Below are positions 27,626 through 36,322 of a stretch of 64,000 bases of DNA, piece by piece; within the stretch, counting starts at the first letter, position 1; each line of letters opens with the position of its first letter. A program made the translations under genes and the position numbers. Origin of the DNA: Seonamhaeicola maritimus (GTDB lineage: Bacteria > Bacteroidota > Bacteroidia > Flavobacteriales > Flavobacteriaceae). The notes under the pieces were generated by a model that did no database searches, had not been told where the DNA came from, and saw nothing but the letters and a program-made list of their open reading frames with translations. The DNA is taken from the NCBI RefSeq assembly GCF_008056315.1, contig NZ_VRKQ01000008.1, forward strand, positions 1 through 64,000. Reading direction: 5' to 3'.

Positions 27626-28285
27626 TCAGAATACTTTATATAAAGTTGTAACAATACGCCCCTTATTATGCTCCAAAATATGTTCATCTAAAATGGTTTG
27701 GTCTTTTGTTTTAAAATGAAAAGGCGCTTCCAATACATTAACACCACTGCTTTGTTTTAACCTTATACCTTGGGCAGAAATAATGTCCTTGTTCGGAGTA
27801 AACGAGCCTACTGGAATATGCTCGGTAAGAATCACGTATTTGTAAGTCTTTATTTTTTCAATGACTTTTAAAATTTCAGCATTAGATAAATGTTGCAATA
27901 CTTGCCTTAAAATAATACAATCTCCTTGAGGGAGTTCATCTGTTACAATGTCTAAACAATGAAACTCTAAGTTTTTTTCTTTGTACAGGTTTTTATTTCT
28001 ATTGATGAGGTTTTCAACAATATCTATGGCAATATATTTTTTAGTGTATTTGGTTAGGTGTTTACCAATATTAAAATCGCCACACCCTAAATCAGAAACA
28101 ATTAAAGGTGCGGCAAAAGATTTTAAAAATGTGATTAGTGCTTTTAAATAAGGCTCTATAATTTTTGGGTCGTGAGAGCCTGTTCCAGAATAAAAATCAA
28201 ATTCTTTTCCTCCCCAAAGATGCTTATCGTAAATCTGGGTCATAACAGCTTTAGTGGGCCATGGTTTCTTTATTTTTTTATTCAT
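27626..28285 (-). CDS. Class I SAM-dependent methyltransferase
   Basis: 219 residues. SAM-binding motif I is 'VSDLGCGDFNIGKHL', followed by the acidic end of strand 2 ('YIAIDIVENLI') and motif post-II 'EFHCLDIV'. 'ILRQVLQHLSNAEILKVIEK' is a typical motif after strand 4. The substrate is unknown. It is the last gene of a minus-strand group (SpoU methyltransferase, cupin, Crp/Fnr, DUF2807), 32 bp after DUF2807. Confidence 0.82.
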   Translation of the reverse strand: MNKKIKKPWPTKAVMTQIYDKHLWGGKEFDFYSGTGSHDPKIIEPYLKALITFLKSFAAPLIVSDLGCGDFNIGKHLTKYTKKYIAIDIVENLINRNKNLYKEKNLEFHCLDIVTDELPQGDCIILRQVLQHLSNAEILKVIEKIKTYKYVILTEHIPVGSFTPNKDIISAQGIRLKQSSGVNVLEAPFHFKTKDQTILDEHILEHNKGRIVTTLYKVF

Positions 28286-28317
28286 ACTCTTTTAGAATGC
28301 CCACTAAAATAGCTAAT

Positions 28318-28977
28318 TTAATTCTCATTCATAATATGGCCAGAGCCCGAAATGTCAGAACTAATTGTTGGACTTCCTTTGTAATAAACATTGGCGCTTC
28401 CGTCAATTTCCACATTTAAATTCTCAGTGGTGTAAACTTCACAGTCACCAGAGCCTTCAATCTCTACTTTTGCGTTTTCGGTGATATATTCAAACCCGTA
28501 AAACCTTCCAGAACCTTCACTTTCCAAAGCCATATTGTTAACACTTCCAGACATGGTAATGTCTCCAGAGCCGGAATTACTTATGGTTATGGCGTCATTT
28601 GTATTCATGTTGGTGACAAACATATTACCGCTACCAGAATTTTCCAGGTAAGTTAAATTGGGCATGGTAATGTTGGCGGTAATAGACAAGTTACTGTAGC
28701 TGCCATCCTTTAAAGAGAGTTCTAATCTGTTATTAGAGGTTTTGGTCGTAACTCTGTGAATGATATTGTCATCTGCAATTATCTCAACTGTTGCCGTTGG
28801 GCCTTGAGTAATATTTACAGTAATAATTCCTTCACTGGATACTTTGCTGAAAGCACCGGTGTGTCTGGTTTCGGAAATGAGGTCTTCAGATCCTGAATAA
28901 AAATCTACATCCGTAGAACATGAAAATGTTAAAATAATGAATGTAAGCACTAATGTAATAAATGATAAATTTTTCAT
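28318..28977 (-). CDS. DUF2807 (head GIN domain) lipoprotein
   Basis: 219 residues from the ATG at 28977, which gives a lipoprotein signal with lipobox 'LTFSC'; a start at 29007 would push the signal inward by ten residues. The body is the DUF2807 beta-solenoid-like fold with repeated 'SGSGD'-type turns ('NSGSGNMFV', 'SNSGSGDITMSG', 'IEGSGDCEVY', 'SGSGHIMNEN'). Such proteins are common exported, probably surface or periplasmic, lipoproteins of Bacteroidota with no assigned role. It is 67 bp after the Crp/Fnr gene. Confidence 0.87.
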   Translation of the reverse strand: MKNLSFITLVLTFIILTFSCSTDVDFYSGSEDLISETRHTGAFSKVSSEGIITVNITQGPTATVEIIADDNIIHRVTTKTSNNRLELSLKDGSYSNLSITANITMPNLTYLENSGSGNMFVTNMNTNDAITISNSGSGDITMSGSVNNMALESEGSGRFYGFEYITENAKVEIEGSGDCEVYTTENLNVEIDGSANVYYKGSPTISSDISGSGHIMNEN

Positions 28978-29044
28978 CTTTCGTTCGTTTTTTAATTGAT
29001 AGGTCAAAACTAAACCGAAAGATTTTGCTTCTCATTGATTTAAA

Positions 29045-29587
29045 TCAAGATTTTTGTTTTCTGAATTTTGCTCTTATTCTAGAAAGTGTTTCAGGTGTCA
29101 TATCTAGATACGAAGCAATAACGTGATGCGGTATTCTGTTGAATAGTGCTTTGTCTCTATTGTTGAATTCTATAAGGCGTTCCTCGGCATTTTTAGTAAT
29201 GCCTGCCACTTCTTTAATATGCTTTTCTATAATAAAATCTTTTAATTTTTTGTTTTCAAAAGCAATAAACTCTGGTGTGTCCTCAATTAACCGGTCCAGA
29301 AACTCTTTAGTCCAACACAGCAATTTCACTTCTGTTAAGGGCTGGCAATTAATATATGATGGTTCGCCACTCCAAAAACTAACATTTGAGGAGTAGAAGA
29401 AATCATTTTCTTTTGAAAGCCGAATTGTTTTTTCATTGCCCTGTAAGTCTATTACATAATGCCTAACAATGCCTTCAATTAAAAAATAAACTTTATTAGA
29501 AACCGCTCCTTGATGTAATATGTGCTCATATTTGTCATAAGAAATAGTTTGTCCTGTTTTAAGAAAGTCTTCTATATTAAAACGCAT
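29045..29587 (-). CDS. Crp/Fnr family transcriptional regulator
   Basis: 180 residues. An N-terminal cyclic-nucleotide-binding-like domain ('KYEHILHQGAVSNKVYFLIE', 'EKTIRLSKENDFFYSSNVSF') leads to a short C-terminal winged helix ('HHVIASYLDMTPETLSRIRA'). There are no Fe-S cysteines at the N-terminus, so oxygen sensing of the FNR kind is not supported. It is 13 bp after the cupin gene and likely cotranscribed. Confidence 0.88.
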   Translation of the reverse strand: MRFNIEDFLKTGQTISYDKYEHILHQGAVSNKVYFLIEGIVRHYVIDLQGNEKTIRLSKENDFFYSSNVSFWSGEPSYINCQPLTEVKLLCWTKEFLDRLIEDTPEFIAFENKKLKDFIIEKHIKEVAGITKNAEERLIEFNNRDKALFNRIPHHVIASYLDMTPETLSRIRAKFRKQKS

Positions 29588-29600
29588 GAGCTAAATAGAA

Positions 29601-30425
29601 TTACTCTTTGGTGTTATGGGTTTTTAACCATTCTTCTCCATCTTTATCAAGAAAGAAATCCATCCAAACATAGTACATTTCTTTATGGTCTTTAACCTCA
29701 ACGGAATGACTTGAACCTAATGGGATATGTAGTATGGAATGCTCAGGAAAATCAATTTGAGCATCATCCGCATATACTATAGTTTGATTATCTGCAAGCC
29801 CTAAAAACAGTTGCTCTAACATAGCATGAACATGCGCGCCAACTGCATCTGGACCAATTGTTTTTACAGTACCCATAGCAACTCTTGGAATGTATTTGTT
29901 AGGTAAAATAGTTCTGCTGGTGGTTTGTGGGCTTTTAATAGGTTCTGTATACGATTTACAATCTGTAAACTTCTTAAAATAGATAGTTTCTGTGTTTTCT
30001 TTCGGGAAGGTTTTTATATCTACTTTGTCCAGCTCTGTTTGTAAAACAGATATTTTAATATAGTGAAGCGTATCACCTTCAAGGGGTTTAAATACTATGT
30101 CTTCAACCGTATTAGGTAACATAATTGTTTCAGGAACAATTTCGTAGGTTTTGCCACCCGAAGTTAGCTCGCCAAATCCCTTTATAAATAAATAAATAGT
30201 TTTATGTGTTTCATCAAGCTCAACTTTTTTTGTAATGGCGCTAGATATAGTAACATGCTCTGTACTAACACCGTCAATTTCATTAATTAAAACGGCTTTA
30301 CTATGTTCTTGATTGTTTGCTTGCAATTCCATATTAAAATATTCAATAGGAATTTCTTGGGCATAAGTAGTAAGGGCAGAAAAAAGAATTACAACTAAAA
30401 GTGATAGATTAAAATTTATTTTCAT
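29601..30425 (-). CDS. Exported cupin-domain protein
   Basis: 274 residues with a signal peptide (ending 'ALTTYAQ'). Two cupin-like beta modules are visible: one around 60-130 without clear metal ligands ('KTIYLFIKGFGELTSGGKTY') and one around 180-250 with ligands in 'GAHVHAMLEQLFLGL' (HxH and Glu) and a late His in 'PLGSSHSVEV'. It is probably a periplasmic bicupin with one metal site. Function unknown. It lies 10 bp after the SpoU methyltransferase and 13 bp before Crp/Fnr. Confidence 0.7.
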   Translation of the reverse strand: MKINFNLSLLVVILFSALTTYAQEIPIEYFNMELQANNQEHSKAVLINEIDGVSTEHVTISSAITKKVELDETHKTIYLFIKGFGELTSGGKTYEIVPETIMLPNTVEDIVFKPLEGDTLHYIKISVLQTELDKVDIKTFPKENTETIYFKKFTDCKSYTEPIKSPQTTSRTILPNKYIPRVAMGTVKTIGPDAVGAHVHAMLEQLFLGLADNQTIVYADDAQIDFPEHSILHIPLGSSHSVEVKDHKEMYYVWMDFFLDKDGEEWLKTHNTKE

Positions 30426-30435
30426 TGTAATTTTT

Positions 30436-30966
30436 TTAGTTTTTAAATTTACTGAATATATCCCATATCACAACCCCGCAACTTACTGAAATGTTCAATG
30501 AATGTTTGGTTCCAAATTGAGGAATTTCAACAACAATATCACTGGTGTTAACCACTTCTTGAGAGACGCCTTTTACTTCGTTTCCAAAAACTAAGGCATA
30601 TGTTGTTAGTAGTTGAGGTTTAAAGTCGTTAAGCATAGTTGCATTTTCAGCTTGCTCAATGGCACATACTTTCACACCTTCTTGTTTTAGTTTTTCAACT
30701 AAATCAATAGTGTTTTCAACATATTCCCAAGCAACGGTATCAGTACTTCCAAGTGCTGTTTTATGTATGTCTTTATGGGGTGGTGTGGCGGTGATTCCGC
30801 AGAGGTAAATCTTCTCAATTAAAAACGCATCACTCGTTCTAAACACAGAGCCAATGTTGTTTAAGCTCCTAATATTATCTAAAATAATAATGAGCGGTGT
30901 CTTTTCTGCTGTTTTAAAACCTTCTATACTTAATCTGTCTAGTTCGCTGTTTTTAAGTTTGCGCAT
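30436..30966 (-). CDS. TrmH/SpoU family RNA 2'-O-methyltransferase
   Basis: 176 residues. The SPOUT signature motifs are present: motif 1 'LDNIRSLNNIGSVFRTSDAF', motif 2 'ALVFGNEVKGVS' and motif 3 'IPQFGTKHSLNISVSCGVVI'. It methylates ribose in tRNA or rRNA; the target nucleotide cannot be told from the sequence. First gene of the minus-strand group; its promoter lies in the 167-bp gap shared with mutS. Confidence 0.92.
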   Translation of the reverse strand: MRKLKNSELDRLSIEGFKTAEKTPLIIILDNIRSLNNIGSVFRTSDAFLIEKIYLCGITATPPHKDIHKTALGSTDTVAWEYVENTIDLVEKLKQEGVKVCAIEQAENATMLNDFKPQLLTTYALVFGNEVKGVSQEVVNTSDIVVEIPQFGTKHSLNISVSCGVVIWDIFSKFKN

Positions 30967-31133
30967 GTTTCATCTTTTATAACGTTGAGAGACGAAGGAT
31001 GTGGTAATCTATTGTTGAAATCTCCCTTTAATTGTAGATAACTTCTAAAAAATCAACTTCAAAAAACATGAAATTAATGGTACATTGCATGCTACAATTT
31101 TGTCAAAAATAACACTAAAAAATCACTTTACCA

Positions 31134-33746
31134 TTGGCTAAAAAAGCAAAAAAGGAAACCCCGTTAATGAAACAGTACAATGCTATTAAAGCAAAGTATC
31201 CAGATGCATTATTGTTGTTTCGAGTGGGTGATTTTTATGAAACCTTTGGTGAAGATGCTGTAAAAACAGCGGGAATTTTAGGTATAATACTTACCAAACG
31301 AGGAGCCGGAAGTGAGAGCGAGACAGAATTGGCAGGTTTTCCGCACCATTCATTGAACACCTATTTACCTAAACTAGTTAAGGCAGGAGAGCGTGTTGCT
31401 ATTTGTGATCAGCTTGAAGACCCTAAACTCACTAAGAAAATTGTAAAACGAGGTGTTACCGAGTTGGTGACTCCAGGTGTAGCACTTAATGACGAGGTGT
31501 TGGTGTCAAAATCTAACAACTTTTTGTGTTCGGTTTATTTCGATAAAAAATATATTGGGGTTTCATTTCTAGATATTTCAACTGGAGAGTTTTTAACATC
31601 TCAAGGAAATGCAGAATATATTGATAAGTTGCTTCAAAATTTTAATCCAAGTGAGGTTTTAGTTTCTAAACAAAAACGTGGTCAGTTCAGTGAAGTTTTT
31701 GGAGACGATTTTCACACCTTTTATTTAGAGGATTGGGTTTACCAAACCGATTATGCTTATGAAACTCTAATAAAGCATTTTGATACAAAGACTCTTAAAG
31801 GTTTTGGTATTGAAGATTTATACGAAGGCATTATAGCATCGGGTTCCATTTTGCATTATTTAGGGGAAACTCAGCACCATAAATTGCAGCATATCACTTC
31901 AATTTCTAGAATTGCAGAAGATGATTATGTGTGGATGGATAAATTTACCATTAGGAATTTAGAGTTATACAATTCAAACAATTTGAATGCTGTAACCTTA
32001 TTACAGGTTATAGATAAAACCATTTCACCAATGGGTGGGCGTATGCTTAAACGATGGTTGGCGCTTCCATTAAAGAGTTTAGATAAAATTAAGCAACGTC
32101 ATGAGGTGGTGGATTTTTTAACAAAGGAAAATGCAACACTTCAAAAGATTCAAAGTTATATTAGGCATATAGGTGATTTAGAACGTCTTATTTCTAAAAC
32201 AGCTACGGCAAAAGTGAATCCACGTGAAGTGATTCAGCTTAAAAACTCACTTGAGGCCATTATTCCAATAAAAGGATTAGCTTCTCATTGTACTAATGAA
32301 TCATTACGCATTATTGGTGATAATCTTCAAAGTTGTGATGTTCTTCGTGAAAAAATAAAGCAGATACTTAATGAAGAAGCTCCTGTAAACGTATTGAAAG
32401 GTAATGCCATTGCTCCCGGATTTTCTGCTGAATTGGATGAGCTTAGGGGTTTGTCAAAATCAGGAAAAGATTACTTAGATGGCATGCTGGAGCGTGAAAG
32501 TGAACGTACGGGTATTCCATCATTAAAAATAGCCTCTAACAACGTTTTTGGGTATTACATTGAAGTTCGAAATACGCATAAAGATAAAGTTCCTGAAGAG
32601 TGGATTAGAAAACAAACCTTGGTAAATGCAGAGCGTTATATTACTGAAGAATTGAAGGAATATGAAGCTAAAATTTTAGGAGCCGAAGATAGAATTCAGG
32701 TTATAGAACAGCAGTTGTTTGCAGATTTGGTGGTTTGGATGAATCAGTATATTAAAACCGTGCAGCAAAATGCCTTTTTAATTGGGCAGTTAGATGGCTT
32801 ATGTGGTTTTGCTCAGTTGGCCAAGGATAACAATTATATCTATCCAACCATTGATGAGTCGCATGATTTGGAAATTAAAAACGGGCGTCATCCGGTTATA
32901 GAAAAGCAATTACCACTTGGTGAAGCTTATATAGCCAATGATGTGTTTTTAGATAGAGAAGGGCAACAAATTATTATGATTACAGGTCCTAACATGTCTG
33001 GTAAATCGGCTATTTTACGTCAAACGGCATTAATAGTGTTGTTGGCTCAAATAGGAAGTTTTGTTCCTGCAGATGCAGCCCGTATAGGTCTGGTAGATAA
33101 GATTTTCACAAGAGTAGGAGCTTCTGATAATATTTCAATGGGAGAGTCTACTTTTATGGTAGAAATGAATGAAACGGCTTCTATCTTAAATAATATTTCG
33201 AAACGAAGTTTAGTCTTGCTAGATGAAATTGGAAGAGGTACCAGCACCTATGATGGCATTTCTATTGCTTGGGCTATTAGTGAGTATTTACATGAACACC
33301 CGGCAAAACCAAAAACATTATTTGCTACTCATTACCATGAGCTTAATGAAATGACTGAAACTTTTGAACGTATTAAAAACTTCAATGTATCAGTAAAAGA
33401 GTTAAAGGACAATGTGTTGTTTTTAAGAAAATTGGTTGAAGGTGGTAGTGCCCATAGTTTTGGTATTCATGTAGCTAAAATGGCTGGAATGCCTCAACAG
33501 GTATTACACAAGGCTAACAAAATATTAAAGAAATTGGAGCAATCGCACTCCAGTGAAGAGTTAACAGATAAGGTAAAGACTTTAAATGATGAAATGCAGT
33601 TAAGCTTTTTTAATTTAGATGACCCTTTACTTGAAAACATCAAAGATGAAATACTTCATATTGATATTGATACACTTACGCCTGTTGAAGCCCTCATGAA
33701 ACTCAATGAGATTAAGCGTATGTTGGTCAAAAAAAAGCGCGCATAA
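31134..33746 (+). CDS. mutS: DNA mismatch repair protein MutS
   Basis: 870 residues. The mismatch-reading motif 'FYE' (F34, E36 in '[13 protein letters not shown]') is intact, as are Walker A 'GPNMSGKSA' (from about residue 618), Walker B '[16 protein letters not shown]' and the signature '[11 protein letters not shown]'. The start is a TTG at 31134 ('[15 protein letters not shown]'). The next ATG, at 31167, would remove the conserved first residues, so TTG is preferred. No terminator is evident before the tRNA promoter. Confidence 0.97.
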   Translation: MAKKAKKETPLMKQYNAIKAKYPDALLLFRVGDFYETFGEDAVKTAGILGIILTKRGAGSESETELAGFPHHSLNTYLPKLVKAGERVAICDQLEDPKLTKKIVKRGVTELVTPGVALNDEVLVSKSNNFLCSVYFDKKYIGVSFLDISTGEFLTSQGNAEYIDKLLQNFNPSEVLVSKQKRGQFSEVFGDDFHTFYLEDWVYQTDYAYETLIKHFDTKTLKGFGIEDLYEGIIASGSILHYLGETQHHKLQHITSISRIAEDDYVWMDKFTIRNLELYNSNNLNAVTLLQVIDKTISPMGGRMLKRWLALPLKSLDKIKQRHEVVDFLTKENATLQKIQSYIRHIGDLERLISKTATAKVNPREVIQLKNSLEAIIPIKGLASHCTNESLRIIGDNLQSCDVLREKIKQILNEEAPVNVLKGNAIAPGFSAELDELRGLSKSGKDYLDGMLERESERTGIPSLKIASNNVFGYYIEVRNTHKDKVPEEWIRKQTLVNAERYITEELKEYEAKILGAEDRIQVIEQQLFADLVVWMNQYIKTVQQNAFLIGQLDGLCGFAQLAKDNNYIYPTIDESHDLEIKNGRHPVIEKQLPLGEAYIANDVFLDREGQQIIMITGPNMSGKSAILRQTALIVLLAQIGSFVPADAARIGLVDKIFTRVGASDNISMGESTFMVEMNETASILNNISKRSLVLLDEIGRGTSTYDGISIAWAISEYLHEHPAKPKTLFATHYHELNEMTETFERIKNFNVSVKELKDNVLFLRKLVEGGSAHSFGIHVAKMAGMPQQVLHKANKILKKLEQSHSSEELTDKVKTLNDEMQLSFFNLDDPLLENIKDEILHIDIDTLTPVEALMKLNEIKRMLVKKKRA

Positions 33747-33776
33747 AATATTTTTTATTTATTTTTATAAAAGGCT

Positions 33777-33805
33777 TTGCATTTACTAGAAATATTTTAA
33801 ATTTG
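33777..33805 (+). promoter_or_regulatory. Promoter of the tRNA-Gly/tRNA-Leu unit
   Basis: A TTG at 33777-33779, an 18-bp spacer and TAAATTTG at 33798-33805 fit the Bacteroidota promoter consensus. It lies 40 bp upstream of tRNA-Gly. Confidence 0.75.
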
Positions 33806-33844
33806 CATCCGCAATCGAGAGGTTGTATGTTCATATAAAAGACT

Positions 33845-33916
33845 GCGAAAGTAGCTCAGGGGTAGAGCATCACCTTGCCAAGGTGAGGGTCGCGGGTTCA
33901 AATCCCGTCTTTCGCT
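33845..33916 (+). tRNA. tRNA-Gly (GCC)
   Basis: A complete cloverleaf in 72 nt: acceptor stem GCGAAAG/CTTTCGC, anticodon loop TTGCCAA with anticodon GCC, and T-arm GGGTTCAAATCCC. CCA is not encoded. Confidence 0.96.
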
Positions 33917-33944
33917 CTGATACTTTCTTAAAATATACCAAGTT

Positions 33945-34028
33945 GCTGAAGTGGTGGAATTGGTAGACACGTTGGACTTAAAATCCAATGGCCTTTGGGC
34001 CGTGCGGGTTCAAGTCCCGCCTTCAGTA
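33945..34028 (+). tRNA. tRNA-Leu (TAA)
   Basis: A class II tRNA of 84 nt with anticodon TAA in 'GGACTTAAAATCC', a long variable arm (GGCCTTTGGGCC) and T-arm GGGTTCAAGTCCC. The acceptor stem starts with a G-U pair. It shares a transcript with tRNA-Gly. Its last 3 nt begin the 101-bp repeat that flanks the PUL. Confidence 0.95.
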
Positions 34029-34126
34029 CAAAAGCCTTTATCGAAAGATAGAGGCTTTTTTGTTTTTAATTCTTTAAGCCAAAATATCCTTAACCACATG
34101 CCCATGAACATCGGTTAATCTAAACC
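34026..34126. repeat. Left 101-bp direct repeat flanking the PUL
   Basis: It matches 51500-51600 in the same orientation at 99 of 101 positions (differences at 34071 and 34080). It covers the last 3 nt of tRNA-Leu, the tRNA terminator and the final 17 codons of a DUF1501 gene. The offset between copies is 17,474 bp. Similarity falls sharply after 34126. Confidence 0.95.
34031..34064 (+). terminator. Rho-independent terminator of the tRNA unit
   Basis: A 12-bp stem with one G-U pair (34031-34042 with 34047-34058, GAAA tetraloop) is followed by a T-rich tract. It lies 2 nt after tRNA-Leu and is duplicated at 51505-51532. Confidence 0.9.
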
Positions 34127-34154
34127 GTCGACTTTGGTATTTAAAAGTGACTCA
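34074..34154 (-). pseudogene. Remnant of the 3' end of a DUF1501 gene
   Basis: Read on the - strand, 34151 to 34074 encodes VTFKYQSRRF then RLTDVHGHVVKDILA and a stop. This is the C-terminus of the DUF1501 proteins at 51548 and 60830. A TGA immediately precedes it (34152-34154), so only about 25 codons survive. The last 17 codons are almost identical to the gene at 51548; the residues before them differ. Confidence 0.85.
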
Positions 34155-34200
34155 TTATAGTAAAAAGAATTTCGGAGTAAGGATTAGTTTGTTTATTATT

Positions 34201-35436
34201 CTATTTGTTACTGGAATCTAAGGCAGCATCAAACTTATATCCATCACCATTCATATAGTCTCGAACCATTTTATATTCTTTCTGTACTCTGTCACCATTC
34301 TTTAAAGACAAGTTGCACTCAAATCGCACGAAATGATATTGAGGATAAAATGCATGACCTACGCCCCAAGTTAGACCTTGCCCTGGCTGTATATCAACAT
34401 CATTAAAATTTCCTGGACGATAAGCGCCTCCACCCATCGGAACAACCAGTCCCTGAATAACTGGATAAAAATTGATTCCATCTTCAGAGAATAGTATACT
34501 ATTTCTCTCCGGTCCTTCTGCTAAAGTAGCACACACTCCGTTACGATATGGCCAAAACATACTTCCGTGTCCTCCCATCAATACAGGGTTATATTTTGAT
34601 TTAATATAGGGACCCTCGGGGTGGTTAGCAATAGCAACTCCCGTTGCCAGAGGTATGTCTGCATGTTCTTTATTAAATTTTCCAGAAGAGATGTTAGGCT
34701 TCCAAGGTAATCGGCCATCACTTTTGTAGTATATAAAGTATTTCCCTCCTTTAACAATAAAAGTAGGTTCATGAATAACTTCTCCATCCCAATCTTCTTG
34801 TGACCCTGGTTTCAGAATAGGTTCGTTTAAGGCCTTCCAAGGACCATTAGGCGAATTAGCAACAGACATTCCAATAACGTTTGGAACAAAATCACCAGCT
34901 GTCTTAAAACTTTTTCCCCAACGGGCATGTTTTATGCTTTCTGCCGATTGATAACACAGGTAGTATTTACCATTTGCAACTAATATTTCAGGATTAAATA
35001 CACTGCGATGATCATAACGTCCAGCTGGACCCCGTTGAATAGCAACACCTTGCTCTTTCCATTTATATCCATCTTCAGAAGTAGCATACCAGACCTCACA
35101 TAAATCCCAATGAAACGCTCTTGTTGAATCTGTCGCTTCCTTTGGTCCAACCACTTCAGAATAAGTAGGTGGCTTGGAGTACCACATATAGTATGTATTA
35201 TCTACTTTTATGACACTTGAAGGGTAGTAACGTTCAATTCCTTTTTCAAATTCAAATCCTTCAAGTTTCACATATTTGAACTGAGTGTTAAACTCATTGT
35301 ATTTCTCATAATGAATCTTACCCTCACGAAAACGTTTATAGGAAGCGCTTTCATACGTGGTAGTTTGTCCAATCAAACTTGTCCAAACACTAAAGAAAAT
35401 GACAAGTGAAAACAAATTTATTTCAAACCTTTTCAT
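34201..35436 (-). CDS. GH117-like glycosidase with altered active site
   Basis: 411 residues, signal peptide ending near 'SLIGQ'. Five-bladed propeller sequence similar to the GH117 enzyme at 38103 ('DGYKWKEQGVAIQRGPAGRY', 'DHRSVFNPEILVANGKYYLC'). By alignment, the three active-site acids of GH117 (Asp97, Asp252, Glu310 in Zobellia AhgA) are replaced by Tyr71, Glu223 and Gly291; the neighbouring His290 is kept. It is probably periplasmic. It may act on a different linkage, or only bind sugar. GH117 has clades without activity on agar, so loss or change of function is plausible. It follows the VOC gene by 47 bp on the same strand. Confidence 0.8.
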   Translation of the reverse strand: MKRFEINLFSLVIFFSVWTSLIGQTTTYESASYKRFREGKIHYEKYNEFNTQFKYVKLEGFEFEKGIERYYPSSVIKVDNTYYMWYSKPPTYSEVVGPKEATDSTRAFHWDLCEVWYATSEDGYKWKEQGVAIQRGPAGRYDHRSVFNPEILVANGKYYLCYQSAESIKHARWGKSFKTAGDFVPNVIGMSVANSPNGPWKALNEPILKPGSQEDWDGEVIHEPTFIVKGGKYFIYYKSDGRLPWKPNISSGKFNKEHADIPLATGVAIANHPEGPYIKSKYNPVLMGGHGSMFWPYRNGVCATLAEGPERNSILFSEDGINFYPVIQGLVVPMGGGAYRPGNFNDVDIQPGQGLTWGVGHAFYPQYHFVRFECNLSLKNGDRVQKEYKMVRDYMNGDGYKFDAALDSSNK

Positions 35437-35483
35437 TTTAAATTATTTCTATTTAGTTGTGTTATAATAAACTAGACAGGATA

Positions 35484-36023
35484 CTAATCCCAAGCAGAAA
35501 GCCCTATGATTTCTCCATTTGGGCCTTTGAAAAATGTGTATTTGTCCTGAGTGTAATTGTCATTCTCTAATTCATACCCCTCTTCTTTTAGCTTATCTCC
35601 AATTGGACCAATATTATTAACTTTAAGCATGAAATGGTTGTGATTGGTGTTTCCAATCGGCCCAACCTGATCCCAAAATTCTGGTGCGGTGAGAGATAAG
35701 CTAATCGTCACGTCACCAGCTTTAAGTCTCATGACTAACATACCTTCAAGCATTGGGCCATGAAGAACCTCAGCATCTGCCAACTTGAATCCGAGAATTT
35801 CTCGGTATAATTTCATGGTTTTCTCAAGTTCAAGTACATGCACGCATATATATTTTAATCCCGTTACACGAGCTTGAGGTTTGATTTCTTCGATGTTAAT
35901 TGATGAATCTGAACTCTGCGCGTAACTATAACCTGTGCAAACTAGAGAGAATACTATAAAAAAGGAGTATCTCAATACAAGATTCGATTCAATTATGTTT
36001 TTTCTACTAATCTTAATTTTCAT
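35484..36023 (-). CDS. Exported VOC (glyoxalase-fold) protein
   Basis: About 179 residues from the ATG at 36023, which gives a long signal peptide ending 'GYSYAQ'; the frame is open to 36086 but that extension has no support. The body is one VOC module with paired beta-alpha-beta-beta-beta units ('YICVHVLELEKTMKLYREIL', 'HNHFMLKVNNIGPIGDKLKE'). Candidate metal ligands are His in 'KYICVHVLE', His in 'NHNHF' and Glu in 'PNGEIIG'. Secretion of a VOC protein is unusual. Its position as first gene of the GH117-like unit ties it to the PUL. The reaction is unknown. Confidence 0.75.
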   Translation of the reverse strand: MKIKISRKNIIESNLVLRYSFFIVFSLVCTGYSYAQSSDSSINIEEIKPQARVTGLKYICVHVLELEKTMKLYREILGFKLADAEVLHGPMLEGMLVMRLKAGDVTISLSLTAPEFWDQVGPIGNTNHNHFMLKVNNIGPIGDKLKEEGYELENDNYTQDKYTFFKGPNGEIIGLSAWD

Positions 36024-36080
36024 ATTAAATGGCGTTTCTACGAAATTATAATAATTTATGTTCGACATAGGCTCTACTTT

Positions 36081-36099
36081 CCTCAATAAAAACTGAACA
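36081..36099. promoter_or_regulatory. PUL operator candidate, copy 1
   Basis: CCTCAATAAAAACTGAACA, identical to the copy at 50876. It contains CTCAA and CTGAA as direct half-sites 11 bp apart. It lies 58 bp upstream of the VOC start and within the divergent region to the GH16 gene. Confidence 0.65.
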
Positions 36100-36142
36100 A
36101 TTGAAATATTTGAAATCTCAGAATCTCACATTATCAACTGTT

Positions 36143-36161
36143 CCTCAATAAAAACTAGACA
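36143..36161. promoter_or_regulatory. PUL operator candidate, copy 2
   Basis: CCTCAATAAAAACTAGACA, 17 of 19 bases as in copy 1 and exactly 62 bp from it. A weaker version (CTCAAT, AAAA, TTCAG) is at 36284-36298, just before the GH16 gene. Confidence 0.6.
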
Positions 36162-36322
36162 ATCACTTTAAACAGGTAAACAACAACATATTAAAAGTGT
36201 AATGTTTTGTAATATTACTTTCAAGAAGCATTGTTGAAATTCCACTTTTGCTTCATTTTTAAAAACCTTTTATTCAGAATTAACTCAATAAAATTCAGTT
36301 CAAGACCTAAAAACAACATATT

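Noticed and set aside
33797-33988. Minus-strand open frame across the two tRNAs, with 'RRDLNPRPSPWQGDALPLSYFR'-like translation
   Set aside because: It is a translation of tRNA-Gly antisense sequence, a well-known false protein.
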